Shown: positions 8,442 to 18,373 of the stretch, in pieces
How positions within the stretch are numbered: the stretch's first letter is position 1
Layout of the letters: each line of letters opens with the position of its first letter
Assembly (NCBI GenBank): GCA_042408595.1
Contig: JBHOQX010000129.1
Span: forward strand, 76,999-140,998
Length of the DNA: 64,000 bases
Source: JBHOQX01 sp042408595
GTDB lineage: Bacteria; Chloroflexota; Chloroflexia; Chloroflexales; Roseiflexaceae
Reading direction: 5' to 3'
The notes under the pieces: generated by a model
What the model saw: only the letters and a program-made list of their open reading frames with translations
What the model was told of the DNA's origin: nothing
Databases searched by the model: none
Position numbers and translations under genes: made by a program

Positions 8442-9341
8442 ATGGCGGTTGAGTCCATCCCGGCGTCGCAGGCGCGGGCCACGCAGGAAGAGCTGCGCCG
8501 GCGCGACCGGCGGCAACTGGCCTGGCTGCTGTTCCCCGGCCTCGCCTGGCTGCTGCTCTTCTTCGCCGCCCCGCTGCTGATCATCGTCGTCTACAGCTTC
8601 CTCACCCGCGCGCCGAACGGACTGCCGACGCTGCCGTTCACGCTCGGCAACTTCGTCACCCTCTTCACCGAAGATATCTACGTCAACGCCTATCTGCGCT
8701 CGATCTGGTTCGGCGTGCTCACCACCGTGATCTGCCTGCTGATCGGCTACCCGCTGGCGCTGTTCATCGCGCAGCGCGGCGGGCGCTGGCGTAGCGCGCT
8801 GCTGTTCCTGATCCTCATCCCCTTCTGGACGAATTTCTTGGTCCGAACCTACGCCTGGATGTTGATTTTGAGCAACAACGGCCTGCTCAACACGCTCATC
8901 CAGTCGCTCGGCCTGCCGCGCCAGACGCTGCTCAACACGCCGACGGCGGTGCTGATCGGCCTGGTCTATGGCGAATTGCCGTTTATGATCCTGCCGATCT
9001 ACGCCTCGATCGACCGCTTCGACTTTACGCTGCTGGAGGCCGCCTCGGACCTCGGCGCCAACCGGGTGCGCGCTTTCCTGCGGGTGATGCTGCCGCTGAC
9101 GATGCCGGGTATCGCCGCCGGCTCGGTCCTGGTCTTCATCCCGACCGTCGGCCAGTTCGTCGTTTCCGACTTGCTCGGCGGGGCCAAGGTGGACCTGCTC
9201 GGCAACCTGCTCCAGCGGCTCTTCACCCGCTCGAACCCGCCCAACTGGCCGCTCGGCTCGGCCATGGCGCTGACGTTTATGGTTGTGCTGACGGTCGGCG
9301 TCATCCTGTACTTCCGCGTCACCACGGAGGACGACCGATGA
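8442..9341 (+). CDS. potB: Spermidine/putrescine ABC importer permease
   Basis: 299 residues with six predicted membrane helices, beginning after a charged N-terminal tail (RRRDRRQLAW). The ATPase-coupling EAA loop is seen in EAASDLGANRVRAFLRVMLP. PotB features include FIPFWTNFLVRTYAW. The start has AACGGAGAGG upstream. It overlaps potC by 4 bp (ATGA), which indicates translational coupling. Forms the heterodimeric channel with PotC. Confidence 0.92.
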   Translation: MAVESIPASQARATQEELRRRDRRQLAWLLFPGLAWLLLFFAAPLLIIVVYSFLTRAPNGLPTLPFTLGNFVTLFTEDIYVNAYLRSIWFGVLTTVICLLIGYPLALFIAQRGGRWRSALLFLILIPFWTNFLVRTYAWMLILSNNGLLNTLIQSLGLPRQTLLNTPTAVLIGLVYGELPFMILPIYASIDRFDFTLLEAASDLGANRVRAFLRVMLPLTMPGIAAGSVLVFIPTVGQFVVSDLLGGAKVDLLGNLLQRLFTRSNPPNWPLGSAMALTFMVVLTVGVILYFRVTTEDDR

Positions 9342-10204
9342 TCGAAGCGACGTCGAGCGCCCGCGCCCCCGCCCGCCCGGCGGCTCGCGCCGAAGGCCGG
9401 CGCACCTGGCGCGATGTCGCGCTGGCTGCCTTCGCTACGCTGGCGTTCGCATTCCTTTACCTGCCGATCGTTATCCTGGTGGCTTTTTCGTTCACGCGCG
9501 ACACCTTCGGCGTGCGCTGGACGGGCTTCACGCTCGACTGGTACATGCGCCTGTTCCAGGACTCCCGCCTGATGGGCGCGGCGCTCAACACGCTGCTCGT
9601 CGCGCTGGTCGCCACGGTTGTCTCCACGGTGTTCGGCACGATGCTGGCCCTGGGGCTGGAGCGCTATCGCTTCCGCGGCCGCACGGGCGTCGATGCGCTG
9701 CTCTACCTGCCGGTCGTCATCCCAGAGATCGTCATGGCGCTGTCGCTGCTGGCGTTCTTCGCCTTCTCGTTCGGCCTGATCGAGCGGCTGACGGGCGTGC
9801 AGCTCAATTTCAGCATCGCCACGGTGATCATCGCGCATATCGCGTTCTGTATCTCATTCGTGGTGATTGTCGTCCGCGCCAGCCTCAAGGGATTCGACAG
9901 CCGACTCGAAGAAGCGGCGCAGGATTTAGGCGCCAATCCCCGACAGACCTTCTGGCGCATCACATTCCCGCTGATCCTGCCGGGCATTATCGGCGGCGCG
10001 CTGCTTGCATTCACCCTGTCGCTGGACGACTTTATCATCAGCTTTTTCACATCCGGCCCCGGCACATCGCTGTTGCCGGTGGAGGTCTACGGGCAGGTGA
10101 AACGCGCGATCACGCCCAAGATCAACGCGATTTCGACCGTGATGTTGCTGCTGTCGATGGTACTGGTGTTTTTGTCGCAGTTCGTCTCGCGTCGGCAGCG
10201 GTGA
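9338..10204 (+). CDS. potC: Spermidine/putrescine ABC importer permease
   Basis: 288 residues, six membrane helices. An Ala/Arg-rich cytoplasmic tail precedes the first helix. PotC hallmarks: FTRDTFGVRWTGFTLDWY, YLPVVIPEIVMALSLLAFF, EAA loop EEAAQDLGANPRQTFWRITFP and LSLDDFIISFFTSGPG. Partner of PotB. The stop is followed at once by the repeat tract starting at 10203, and potD follows after 241 bp. Confidence 0.92.
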   Translation: MIEATSSARAPARPAARAEGRRTWRDVALAAFATLAFAFLYLPIVILVAFSFTRDTFGVRWTGFTLDWYMRLFQDSRLMGAALNTLLVALVATVVSTVFGTMLALGLERYRFRGRTGVDALLYLPVVIPEIVMALSLLAFFAFSFGLIERLTGVQLNFSIATVIIAHIAFCISFVVIVVRASLKGFDSRLEEAAQDLGANPRQTFWRITFPLILPGIIGGALLAFTLSLDDFIISFFTSGPGTSLLPVEVYGQVKRAITPKINAISTVMLLLSMVLVFLSQFVSRRQR

Positions 10205-10423
10205 GACGACGAAAGACGGAGGAAGATGAAAGATGGACGAAAGCCAGCTTTACCTCCCGGATAGATGTTCTAAATGCATTATCTGCTATTGCGGTCCTAT
10301 CTGATGCGCAAAGATCGACGTAGCCGCCTTCAGGCGGTACGCGGGCGCGGACGCTGCCGAAGGTGGCACGATCATTCACGCGAGATCGCTCCATCGTCCA
10401 CGTCCACCGCCCACCGTCCAGTC
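10203..10423 (+). repeat. Paired short-period repeat arms between potC and potD
   Basis: Left arm 10203-10243 is purine-rich with 7-nt rhythm (GAAAGAC, GGAGGAA, GATGAAA, GATGGAC) and begins at the potC stop. Right arm 10391-10423 is its pyrimidine-rich counterpart (ATCGTCC, ACCGCCC, ACCGTCC). Between them is a CCGCCT-TC-AGGCGG palindrome (10324-10337). The rest of the 241-bp spacer shows no gene. Confidence 0.6.
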
Positions 10424-10445
10424 TAGCGTAAGGAGCAGAATCCCT

Positions 10446-11675
10446 ATGGAACGCCTCAAACTCTCCATCCTGCTGCTGGTCGGGCTGCTGCTGGCGGCCT
10501 GTGGCGGCGGTGCGACCGCCCCGGCGGCCACTGCGGCGCCGGCCGCGCCCACCGCCGCCGCAACCGCTGCCCCGGCGGCCACCGCGGCGCCGGCCGAGCC
10601 CACCGCCGCGCCCACCGCCGCCCCCGCGGCGACGGCCGCGCCGACCACCGAACTCCAGGTGGACAAGTCCAAACTCGCCAAGGAACTGAAGTTCTACAAC
10701 TGGACCGACTACATCGATCCATCCATCCTGGCGGACTTCGAGAAGGAGTATGGCGTCAAAGTCACCATGGACCTGTATGACGCCAACGAGGACATGATCG
10801 CCAAGGTGCGGGCCGGCCGCACCGGCTACGATATCGTCGTCCCGTCGGACTACGCGGTGCAGGAAATGGTCAAGGAGAACCTGCTGGCGAAGCTCGACAA
10901 ATCGCTGCTGCCGAACATCGTCCACCTGAAGCCGCAGCAACTGGACCTGTACTACGACAAGGGTAATGTCTACTCAGTGCCGTATTTCTATGGCATCAGC
11001 GGCATCGCCTACAATGCCAGCAAGTTCCCGAACGGTATCGAGAGCTGGGCGGCGCTCTTCGATCCGGCGCAGGCCGCGAAGTACAAGGGCGAATTCAGCA
11101 TGCTGGACGATGCCCGCGAGACGCCCGGCGCGGCGCTCAAATACCTGGGCAAGTCGCTCAACGATACCAACCCAGATGATCTGAAAAAGGTCGAGGAGCT
11201 GCTCAAGCAGCAGAAGCAATTCATCGCGGCCTACAACAGCAGCGATGTGAACCGCAAGCTGGCGAGCGGCGAGTATATCCTGGCGCATGCCTGGAGCGGC
11301 ACGGCTATGCAGGCGCGGCAGGGGCTGGGCCAGGAGTTTTCCGGCAACCCGGACATCAAGTTCGTCATCCCCAAAGAGGGCGGGATGATCTGGCAGGACA
11401 ATCTCGCCATCCTGGCCGACTCGCCGAACATCTATACCGCCCACGTCTTCATCAACTTCCTGCTGCGCCCCGACATCGCCGCGCGCAATGCCGAGTATGT
11501 CGGCTACCTGACGCCGAACAAGGACGCCGAGCCGATGCTGTCGCCCGAGACGCAGGCGCTCTACAAGGAGGGCTTTGCGCCGGATGAGGAGACTTACAAA
11601 CGGCTCGAATGGGCGGTGCGCAACGAAACGACCAAGGCGTTCGATGAGCTGTGGACGGCGGTGAAGGGCGAGTAG
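10446..11675 (+). CDS. potD: Spermidine/putrescine-binding lipoprotein
   Basis: 409 residues. A lipoprotein signal ends in LLLAACGG (Cys ~19 is the lipidation site). An unstructured Ala/Pro/Thr spacer of about 45 residues follows, then a type II periplasmic-binding fold: LKFYNWTDYIDPSILADFEKEYG, YDIVVPSDYAVQEM, WQDNLAILADSPN, FINFLLRPDIAARN. The Y-N-W-T-D-Y-I start is the PotD/PotF signature. It delivers polyamine to PotBC. AAGGAG is 10 nt upstream. A long hairpin at 11695-11734 closes the operon. Confidence 0.92.
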   Translation: MERLKLSILLLVGLLLAACGGGATAPAATAAPAAPTAAATAAPAATAAPAEPTAAPTAAPAATAAPTTELQVDKSKLAKELKFYNWTDYIDPSILADFEKEYGVKVTMDLYDANEDMIAKVRAGRTGYDIVVPSDYAVQEMVKENLLAKLDKSLLPNIVHLKPQQLDLYYDKGNVYSVPYFYGISGIAYNASKFPNGIESWAALFDPAQAAKYKGEFSMLDDARETPGAALKYLGKSLNDTNPDDLKKVEELLKQQKQFIAAYNSSDVNRKLASGEYILAHAWSGTAMQARQGLGQEFSGNPDIKFVIPKEGGMIWQDNLAILADSPNIYTAHVFINFLLRPDIAARNAEYVGYLTPNKDAEPMLSPETQALYKEGFAPDEETYKRLEWAVRNETTKAFDELWTAVKGE

Positions 11676-11694
11676 CCTCGCCACAACTGCCGAG

Positions 11695-11734
11695 ACGCCG
11701 CCGGAAGCGAGGCAGGCGCCGCTTCCGGCGGCGT
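11695..11734 (+). terminator. Strong hairpin after potD
   Basis: 15-bp perfect stem (ACGCCGCCGGAAGCG with its complement at 11720-11734), 10-nt loop, 20 nt after the potD stop. The trailing T-run is weak (TTGCTGTG). Confidence 0.65.
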
Positions 11735-11790
11735 TGCTGTGCTGGCAGACCACCCGACAGCCGGCCGGGTCGCGGACGCCACAACTGTGA

Positions 11791-11796
11791 TATAAT
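11791..11796 (+). promoter_or_regulatory. Extended -10 (TGA-TATAAT) upstream of the 11858 gene
   Basis: TGTGA-TATAAT. Predicted leader about 55 nt containing GGAGG before the ATG. Confidence 0.6.
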
Positions 11797-11857
11797 TCAC
11801 GAGAGGCCGTGGCCGACGCAGTTTGTGCCCCGCTCGCACACCTGATGGAGGGCGTTC

Positions 11858-12319
11858 ATGTACCAGTTGCTGCTGATCCTGCACAACCTGACCCGCTGGA
11901 TCGTGCTCGCGCTCGGCGTCTGGGCGCTCTACCGGGCCTACTCCGGCCTGGCGAGCGGCCGCGCCTGGACGCGCGCCGATCGCCAGGCCGGTGCGCTGTT
12001 CGCCGCCTTTCTCGGCATCCAGTTCATTCTCGGTGTGCTCTTTTACATCGTGCCCGGCACATCGGTCAACGCGATGCTCGGCAATCTCGGCGCGGCGATG
12101 CGCGACCCGCAGTTGCGCTTCTTCATCGCTGAGCATAGCGTGGTGATGTTCGTCGCGGTGCTGCTGTCGAACATCGGCGCGGGCGCCGCGCGGCGGGCCG
12201 CCACCGACCGGAGCAAGTTCCGGCGCGCGGCGGTGTTCTACACGCTGACCTTTCTGCTGGTCATCCTGGCGATCCCCTGGCCGTTCCTCTCGTACGGCAG
12301 GCCGCTGATCCGCCTGTGA
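11858..12319 (+). CDS. Four-helix integral membrane protein (cytochrome b-like uncharacterised family)
   Basis: 153 residues, four predicted transmembrane helices joined by short basic loops. Conserved-looking features: LHNLTRWIVLALGVWALYRA in helix 1, LGIQFILGVLFYI in helix 2, FIAEHSVVMFVAVLLSNIG in helix 3, then TDRSKFRRAAVFYTL and IPWPF in helix 4. Histidines placed in helices 1 and 3 and the overall pattern match an uncharacterised membrane family also seen in Bacteroidetes; heme binding is possible but unproven. GGAGG is 7 nt upstream of ATG. Monocistronic. Confidence 0.7.
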   Translation: MYQLLLILHNLTRWIVLALGVWALYRAYSGLASGRAWTRADRQAGALFAAFLGIQFILGVLFYIVPGTSVNAMLGNLGAAMRDPQLRFFIAEHSVVMFVAVLLSNIGAGAARRAATDRSKFRRAAVFYTLTFLLVILAIPWPFLSYGRPLIRL

Positions 12320-12547
12320 TCGTGGTGGTTCGGGCGGCTCCGCCTCAATACCCGCTTCGTTCCGGCCCACGGGCGGCAACGCCGCCGCTGGACCGGCGTG
12401 TATCTGCTAGGGCGAAACCTTCTCCAGGCATATGCGAAAACGCCCGCGGCATTCGTTGGTCGAATTGTAATCTACGCATGCTGGTCGTATCGCAGCCAGC
12501 GGTGTACGATCCGGTGAGATCGACGATCGCAACGGGAGGTTCGTATC

Positions 12548-12637
12548 ATGCTGCATCACGACACACCCAACGATGCCCCGGGCGACGATTGCCCCGAGCA
12601 TGGCCCCTACGACGAGGGCGACTGCCCGAAGTGCTAA
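12548..12637 (+). CDS. 29-residue acidic Cys-rich microprotein
   Basis: A complete small frame, ATG at 12548 to TAA at 12637, with GGGAGG 8 nt upstream and a strong intrinsic terminator 30 nt downstream. The product is very acidic and ends DDCPEHGPYDEGDCPKC. Three Cys and a His in a C-x2-H ... C-x2-C layout look like a minimal metal-binding (zinc-ribbon-like) knuckle. Gene-like architecture (ribosome site, frame, terminator) argues for expression. No family recognised. Confidence 0.55.
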   Translation: MLHHDTPNDAPGDDCPEHGPYDEGDCPKC

Positions 12638-12666
12638 CAGCCTGGTTGAACCGTACCAACGTGGCG

Positions 12667-12700
12667 ATGACCGGCGCGGCGCCCGCGCCGGTCATTTTCA
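12667..12700 (+). terminator. Intrinsic terminator after the microprotein gene
   Basis: 13-bp perfect stem 12667-12679 / 12683-12695 with a 3-nt loop, followed by TTTCA. It separates the microprotein from the mreB promoter. Confidence 0.75.
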
Positions 12701-12752
12701 TGGGTGCCGGCCACATCAGCGCCCCATCAGAATACGCCCGCGGAAGGTATGC

Positions 12753-12758
12753 TATAAT
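12753..12758 (+). promoter_or_regulatory. Extended -10 (TGC-TATAAT) for the mre operon
   Basis: TATGC-TATAAT, leader about 80 nt to the mreB start. Confidence 0.6.
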
Positions 12759-12840
12759 GGGGTGGCTTATGAGGCATTCTGTTCGGATATAATCGGCTGG
12801 CTGCGTGGCGCGCTGGCCCCGCAGAGACGAAGAGACAAAC

Positions 12841-13923
<1,083 letters not shown>

Positions 13924-14056
13924 TGCACGCGCCAACCCAGGGGGGCGGTAACCCGCTCTCGTGTATCGCGCACAGGCCGACGGTAGACGCCCGTGGTGCA
14001 CCCGACTCACCACGAACGATAGGCGGCGGCCCGCTCCCTCGGTGGTCATCCCTGCC

Positions 14057-14923
14057 ATGAAGCTCTCGCGCCCATCCCCCTTCCGCGCGTTCACCGTGCT
14101 CACCGCCCTGGCGCTCGCGGCCGTCGTGCTGCTGGTGCTCGACCGGGCCGGCCGGCTAGCGCCGGTGCGCGAGCAGGCCGACCGGGTGATCGTCCCGGCC
14201 CTCGGCGGGCTGAGCAGCGTCAGCCGGCGCGTCGAGAGCGTTGGGCAAGGCATCAGCGAGTTGCAGCAACTGCGTGACCGGGTGCAGGCGCTGGAGCAGG
14301 AGAACAGCCAGCTGAAGGCCGCCAATATTCGCAGCCAGGCGTTGGAGCAGGAGAACGAGCGGCTGCGGCGGCAGGTGCGACTGGAGACCGAGCGGCCGTG
14401 GCAGTTGCTCGGCGCGGAGGTCCTGGCGCACTCGCCCGACCCGGGGCGCCATCTGCTCACGCTCCGCGCGGGGCGCGAGCGCGGCGTCAAACCCGGCATG
14501 GCGGTGATCGGCCAGGAAGGGAGCAGCCCGCCGACCCTGATCGGCGTCGTCACTGCGGTCACACCGCGCACCGCAACGGTGCTGCTGATCAACGACTTCA
14601 GCAGCGCGATCACCGCACGCGTTTTTCACCAGGGCAGCAGCACGGACGGAATCTTGCAGGGGCAACCGCAGCCGGGCGCGGAGCTGCGCCTGTTGCAGGT
14701 GGATCGCAGCACACCGCTGGCCCCGGGCGACACGGTCGTGACCGCCGGGCTGACCGCGCAGCTCGCGCCCGACTTACCGGGGGCTGAGGTGCCGGCCAAT
14801 GTGCCGCTTGGGGTTGTTTCGAGCGCCCGTATTCAGGGCAACACGCAGGAAGCGCTCGTGCGGCCGTATGTCGATCCGGCTGGGGTGCGCTACGCATGGG
14901 TACTGCTCAACGCCGACGGATAG
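14057..14923 (+). CDS. mreC: Rod shape-determining protein MreC
   Basis: 288 residues starting MKLSRPSPFRAFTVL; an earlier in-frame start reads through non-conserved sequence. One N-terminal transmembrane helix (ALALAAVVLLVL), a coiled coil (~60-110, QLRDRVQALEQENSQLKAAN then QALEQENERLRRQV), then the two beta-barrel periplasmic core with RAGRERGVKPGMAVI, GVVTAVTPRTATVLLI, and the GDTVVTAGL region. It links MreB filaments to PBP2. It overlaps mreD by 28 bp. Confidence 0.92.
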   Translation: MKLSRPSPFRAFTVLTALALAAVVLLVLDRAGRLAPVREQADRVIVPALGGLSSVSRRVESVGQGISELQQLRDRVQALEQENSQLKAANIRSQALEQENERLRRQVRLETERPWQLLGAEVLAHSPDPGRHLLTLRAGRERGVKPGMAVIGQEGSSPPTLIGVVTAVTPRTATVLLINDFSSAITARVFHQGSSTDGILQGQPQPGAELRLLQVDRSTPLAPGDTVVTAGLTAQLAPDLPGAEVPANVPLGVVSSARIQGNTQEALVRPYVDPAGVRYAWVLLNADG

Positions 14924-15435
14924 AGGAAGTTATTGCGCGTGAGGTGCTACTGCTGCTGGCGCTGGCGGCGCTGGCGGCGGCACAGACGGCGATGCTGCCG
15001 CGGCTGTTCGGCATGCCGCCCAACCTGCTGCTCACGCTCACGATCTGCCAGGCGCTGCTGGCCGGCCCTGCCAACGCGGCGCGCTGGGCCTTTTATGGCG
15101 GCCTCGCGCTCGACCTGTTCGCGCCCAGCCCGCTCGGGGCGCACGCCCTGGCGCTGCTTGCGGCGATCCTGGCGGCTGCCTTGCCTTTTGGCCGCTTGAG
15201 CCTGACAAACTGGTTCGTGCCGCTGCTTGCCGTGCTGTTCGGCGCGCTGGCCTATGTCGCGACGCTCGGGGCGCTCACCTCCCTGCTGGTCGCGCCGCTT
15301 GACTGGCGTACGTACCTGCCGGTCGTCGGGATGCCGGAGGTGCTGATCGCTCTGGTGCCGGCGCTGCCGCTCTTCCTGCTGATGCGGCTGATCCGCAGCC
15401 GCATGCGCGGCGAAGTGCCGGTGGATGTCTATTAG
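14896..15435 (+). CDS. mreD: Rod shape-determining protein MreD
   Basis: 179 residues, five to six predicted helices, the usual MreD size. Typical features: PNLLLTLTICQALLAGP, GGLALDLFAPSPLGAHALAL. It starts inside the end of mreC, which suggests translational coupling, and is followed 5 bp later by mrdA. Membrane component of the elongasome. Confidence 0.85.
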   Translation: MGTAQRRRIEEVIAREVLLLLALAALAAAQTAMLPRLFGMPPNLLLTLTICQALLAGPANAARWAFYGGLALDLFAPSPLGAHALALLAAILAAALPFGRLSLTNWFVPLLAVLFGALAYVATLGALTSLLVAPLDWRTYLPVVGMPEVLIALVPALPLFLLMRLIRSRMRGEVPVDVY

Positions 15436-15440
15436 GCGGG

Positions 15441-18164
15441 ATGATGAACCGGCTGCTTCTGCCGAAAATCCTGGTGCTGCTGACGATCGTGGTCCTGGTG
15501 GGGCGGCTGTACCAGTTGCAGCTGATCGATACCGAGGCCAGCCGCTTCCGCTATGCGACCGAAGAGCGCACCACGCACTACCTGCCGGTGCGCCCGCTGC
15601 GCGGCGAGATCTTCGCCAGCGACGGCCGGACGTTGCTGGCTGAATCGGTGCCAATCTTCAATGTCTCGATCCGCCCGGCGGAGCTGGATCGCGCCGCCCC
15701 GCGCGGCTCGCCCGAACGCGCCGAGATCTTTGCCCATCTCAGCCAGTTGCTCGGCGTCACCAGCACGCTCACGATCTCGCCGGCGGCCACGCTGGAGCGC
15801 GACGCCTCGCTCCGCAGCGACCTGGCACAGGGGATCGGGCAAGGGGCGCTGGAGTCGGCGCGAGTCACATCCGTGCCGCAGCCGCTGACGCTCCGCCTGC
15901 CGCCGGCGCAGGCGGGCGCCGCCGCCGCATTGCTCCGGACGTATCCCGGTATCGTCCGGCTGGCGCGCCAGGCCCCCGCTTCCCTCGACGGCGCGACGGG
16001 CGAAGCGCTGGACACGGCGCTGGCCGGGATCGGCGCGGCGCTGGAGCTCACCACGACGCTCACGATCTCCCCCGCCGCCAGCCTGCGCGACACCCCGGCG
16101 CTGCGCGACGAGCTGCGTGCGCTGGTTGGCGACGACCTGCTGAGCGCCGGCGCGCCCGCCGTCTCCTGGGCGACCCTCGATGTGCCCGCCAACCGCACGC
16201 TCGCCGCCCTACGCATCAGCCAGGCTTACAGCGCGAGCGTTATACTGCGCAATCCGCTCCAAGAAAAGGTCGACCGGAGCGATATCCCAGGCTATCAGAC
16301 GCTGATTTTGAAACAGGACATCCCACGGCATGTCGCGCTGGTGCTGCGCGAGAACGCGCCGAGCCTGCCGGGTGTCGTGATCGAGCAGGACTACCGCCGG
16401 CGCTACCCGCAGAGCGCGCAGGTGCCGTCGCTGTCGCATGTGCTGGGCTACATCGGGCGCATCAGCCAGTGCGAGCTGGTGAGCGAGAACACTGCCCGTT
16501 CGTGGATCACCGGCCTGCTCGATACGATCGGCAACGCCGCCGCATGCCGCCGGATCATCCCGAAACAGATCGTGCCGGAGGAGCTGGGCCGCGAGCGCTA
16601 CCTGAACGACGACCGGATCGGCAAGGACGGCCTGGAGGCCAGCTACGAAGACGTGCTGCGCGGGCGGCTCGGCAGCGAGGCGGTCCTGGTAGATGTGCTT
16701 GGCCGGCCGGTGCGCGCGCCGCAGACCGCCCAGCAGGCGCGCGATGGCGAGAACCTGGTGCTGACGATCGACGTCCCGTTTCAGCGTCAGGTCGAGCAGA
16801 TTCTCAAGAACTGGATCGCTATCGGCGAACAGCGGCGTGAGAGCGCCAGCGGCAGGGATGCCTGGAAGAAGGACGGCTATGCGCCCATCCGCAGCGGCGT
16901 CGCGATTGTCATGGAGGTCAACACCGGGCGCGTTCTGGCGATGGTCAGCTGGCCGGGATACGACAACAACGTGTGGGTCGACCCGACACGCACCGCTGAG
17001 CTGCAGGACCTGCTGGCCCCGTCCGACCCGGCCAAGCGCAAGGAGATCGAGACCCTCACGCCGCTGCTGAACCGCGCGATCGCCGGGCAGTACCCGCCCG
17101 GCTCGACGCTCAAGCAGTTCGACGCGGCGATCGCGCTCCAGGAGAAGGTGATCACGCCCGAGACCAAAGTGCCCGATCCGGGCAGACTGGTGATCGAGGA
17201 CGAGTTCCGCCCGGGCGTCACGTACACCTTCCCGAACTCCGGGGCGGTGCCGCGTGGCGAGAAGACCGTCTCGGACGCGCTGATGGTCTCCTCAAACGTC
17301 TTCTTCATGTCGGTCGCCGGCGGCAACAAGGACCGGGTGATCAACCTGAAGCCGGAGGAGCAGAACATCCCGACCGGGCTGAAGATCGACCGGCTGGCCG
17401 AGGGGCTGGGCTGGTTCGGGCTGGGCCAGCCGACCGGCGTACGGCTGGCCGGCGAGGCCGCCGGGCGCGTACCGACGCCGGCCTGGAAGCAGCGGGTGAT
17501 GCGCGAAGCCTGGACGACCGGCGACACCTACAACGCGGCGATCGGCCAGGGCAATCTGGAGGTCACGCCGCTGCAACTGGTGACGGCTGGGGCGGCGATC
17601 GCCAACAACGGCACGGTCTACCGCCCGCAGCTCGTCAAGGCGATCACCGACGCCGAGGGGCGGGTGGTGCAGGCGATCGCTCCGGAGGTGATGCGGCGCG
17701 TGCCGGTCGATCCGCGGTATTTCAGCGTGGTGCGCGAGGGCATGCGCCGCTCGGTCACCGAAGGCGTGAACCGTGCGGCGCGCGATGCCTGCTCCGGCCT
17801 GGCGATCGCCGGTAAAACCGGCACCGCCGAGTTCGGCCCGCCGATCACCGTGACCGACGCCAACGGCAAGACGCGCATCGAGCGGCAGACGCACTCCTGG
17901 TTCGTCGGCTTCGCGCCCTACGACAACCCCCAGATCGAAGTAGTGGTGCTGAGCGAGGGCACCGGCAGCCTGGGGGACGGCGCGGCGACCATCGCCGTGC
18001 CGGCGGTGACGCAGATCATGCAGGCCTACTTCAATATCACGCCGCCGACCCCGCTGCCGCGCGAGTGCCAGCAGGGGCTGCCGCCGCTGCCGCCGCGCAT
18101 CGACCCCGGCGCAGCGGACACCAGGCTCGATCTACACGAGCGGCGTGCTGATGCAGCGCGATGA
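15441..18164 (+). CDS. mrdA: Elongasome transpeptidase PBP2 with enlarged, internally repeated N-terminal region
   Basis: 907 residues, much longer than the usual ~600-650. N-terminal anchor KILVLLTIVVLVGRLYQLQ, then RPLRGEIFASDGRTLL of class B PBPs. The transpeptidase motifs are complete: SxxK in YPPGSTLKQFDA (Ser ~555), SxN in MVSSNVFFM, and KTGTAEF (~791). Residues ~105-240 carry two copies of an LTISPAA-L ... unit about 97 residues apart, an unusual duplication in the pedestal. It crosslinks peptidoglycan for elongation. The C-terminus is Pro-rich. A distal hinge near the duplicated unit could alter contact with MreC. Confidence 0.9.
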   Translation: MMNRLLLPKILVLLTIVVLVGRLYQLQLIDTEASRFRYATEERTTHYLPVRPLRGEIFASDGRTLLAESVPIFNVSIRPAELDRAAPRGSPERAEIFAHLSQLLGVTSTLTISPAATLERDASLRSDLAQGIGQGALESARVTSVPQPLTLRLPPAQAGAAAALLRTYPGIVRLARQAPASLDGATGEALDTALAGIGAALELTTTLTISPAASLRDTPALRDELRALVGDDLLSAGAPAVSWATLDVPANRTLAALRISQAYSASVILRNPLQEKVDRSDIPGYQTLILKQDIPRHVALVLRENAPSLPGVVIEQDYRRRYPQSAQVPSLSHVLGYIGRISQCELVSENTARSWITGLLDTIGNAAACRRIIPKQIVPEELGRERYLNDDRIGKDGLEASYEDVLRGRLGSEAVLVDVLGRPVRAPQTAQQARDGENLVLTIDVPFQRQVEQILKNWIAIGEQRRESASGRDAWKKDGYAPIRSGVAIVMEVNTGRVLAMVSWPGYDNNVWVDPTRTAELQDLLAPSDPAKRKEIETLTPLLNRAIAGQYPPGSTLKQFDAAIALQEKVITPETKVPDPGRLVIEDEFRPGVTYTFPNSGAVPRGEKTVSDALMVSSNVFFMSVAGGNKDRVINLKPEEQNIPTGLKIDRLAEGLGWFGLGQPTGVRLAGEAAGRVPTPAWKQRVMREAWTTGDTYNAAIGQGNLEVTPLQLVTAGAAIANNGTVYRPQLVKAITDAEGRVVQAIAPEVMRRVPVDPRYFSVVREGMRRSVTEGVNRAARDACSGLAIAGKTGTAEFGPPITVTDANGKTRIERQTHSWFVGFAPYDNPQIEVVVLSEGTGSLGDGAATIAVPAVTQIMQAYFNITPPTPLPRECQQGLPPLPPRIDPGAADTRLDLHERRADAAR

Positions 18165-18265
18165 TACTACGAACGCCTGGCAGCGCGAGGCAGAGGCGCA
18201 GCGCTGTGCCTGCGTGCTGCCCGACGCGCTCGCGCTGGGCCGCTATCTCCCCCGAATCGCATGGG

Positions 18266-18307
18266 TTTTCCACAGCGAATCCCCACCAGTAATCCACATG
18301 TGGACAG
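18266..18307. promoter_or_regulatory. Cluster of three DnaA-box-like nonamers upstream of minC
   Basis: TTTTCCACA (18266-18274), TAATCCACA (18290-18298) and TGTGGACAG (18299-18307) each differ from TTATCCACA/TGTGGATAA by one or two bases. The last two sit head to head in a perfect 12-bp palindrome TCCACATGTGGA (18293-18304). Confidence 0.45.
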
Positions 18308-18328
18308 GAAACACTTGACAGTATATGG

Positions 18329-18334
18329 TATGAT
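18329..18334 (+). promoter_or_regulatory. Extended -10 (TGG-TATGAT) for minC
   Basis: TATATGG-TATGAT. The nearby TTGACA (18315-18320) is only 8 bp upstream, too close to be its -35. Confidence 0.5.
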
Positions 18335-18373
18335 GGTGCAAAGCCAAGTCCAACACATGTGCGACATGCGCCG

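Noticed and set aside
12316..12792. 158-codon frame between the membrane protein and mreB
   Set aside because: It runs through a strong terminator and over the microprotein gene, and has no coding character.
18315..18334. TTGACA with TATGAT as a classical sigma-70 promoter
   Set aside because: The spacer is only 8 bp; the extended -10 alone explains the site better.
18241..18360. Chromosomal origin at the DnaA-box cluster
   Set aside because: Only three imperfect boxes, no AT-rich unwinding region, and no dnaA/dnaN/gyr genes nearby.
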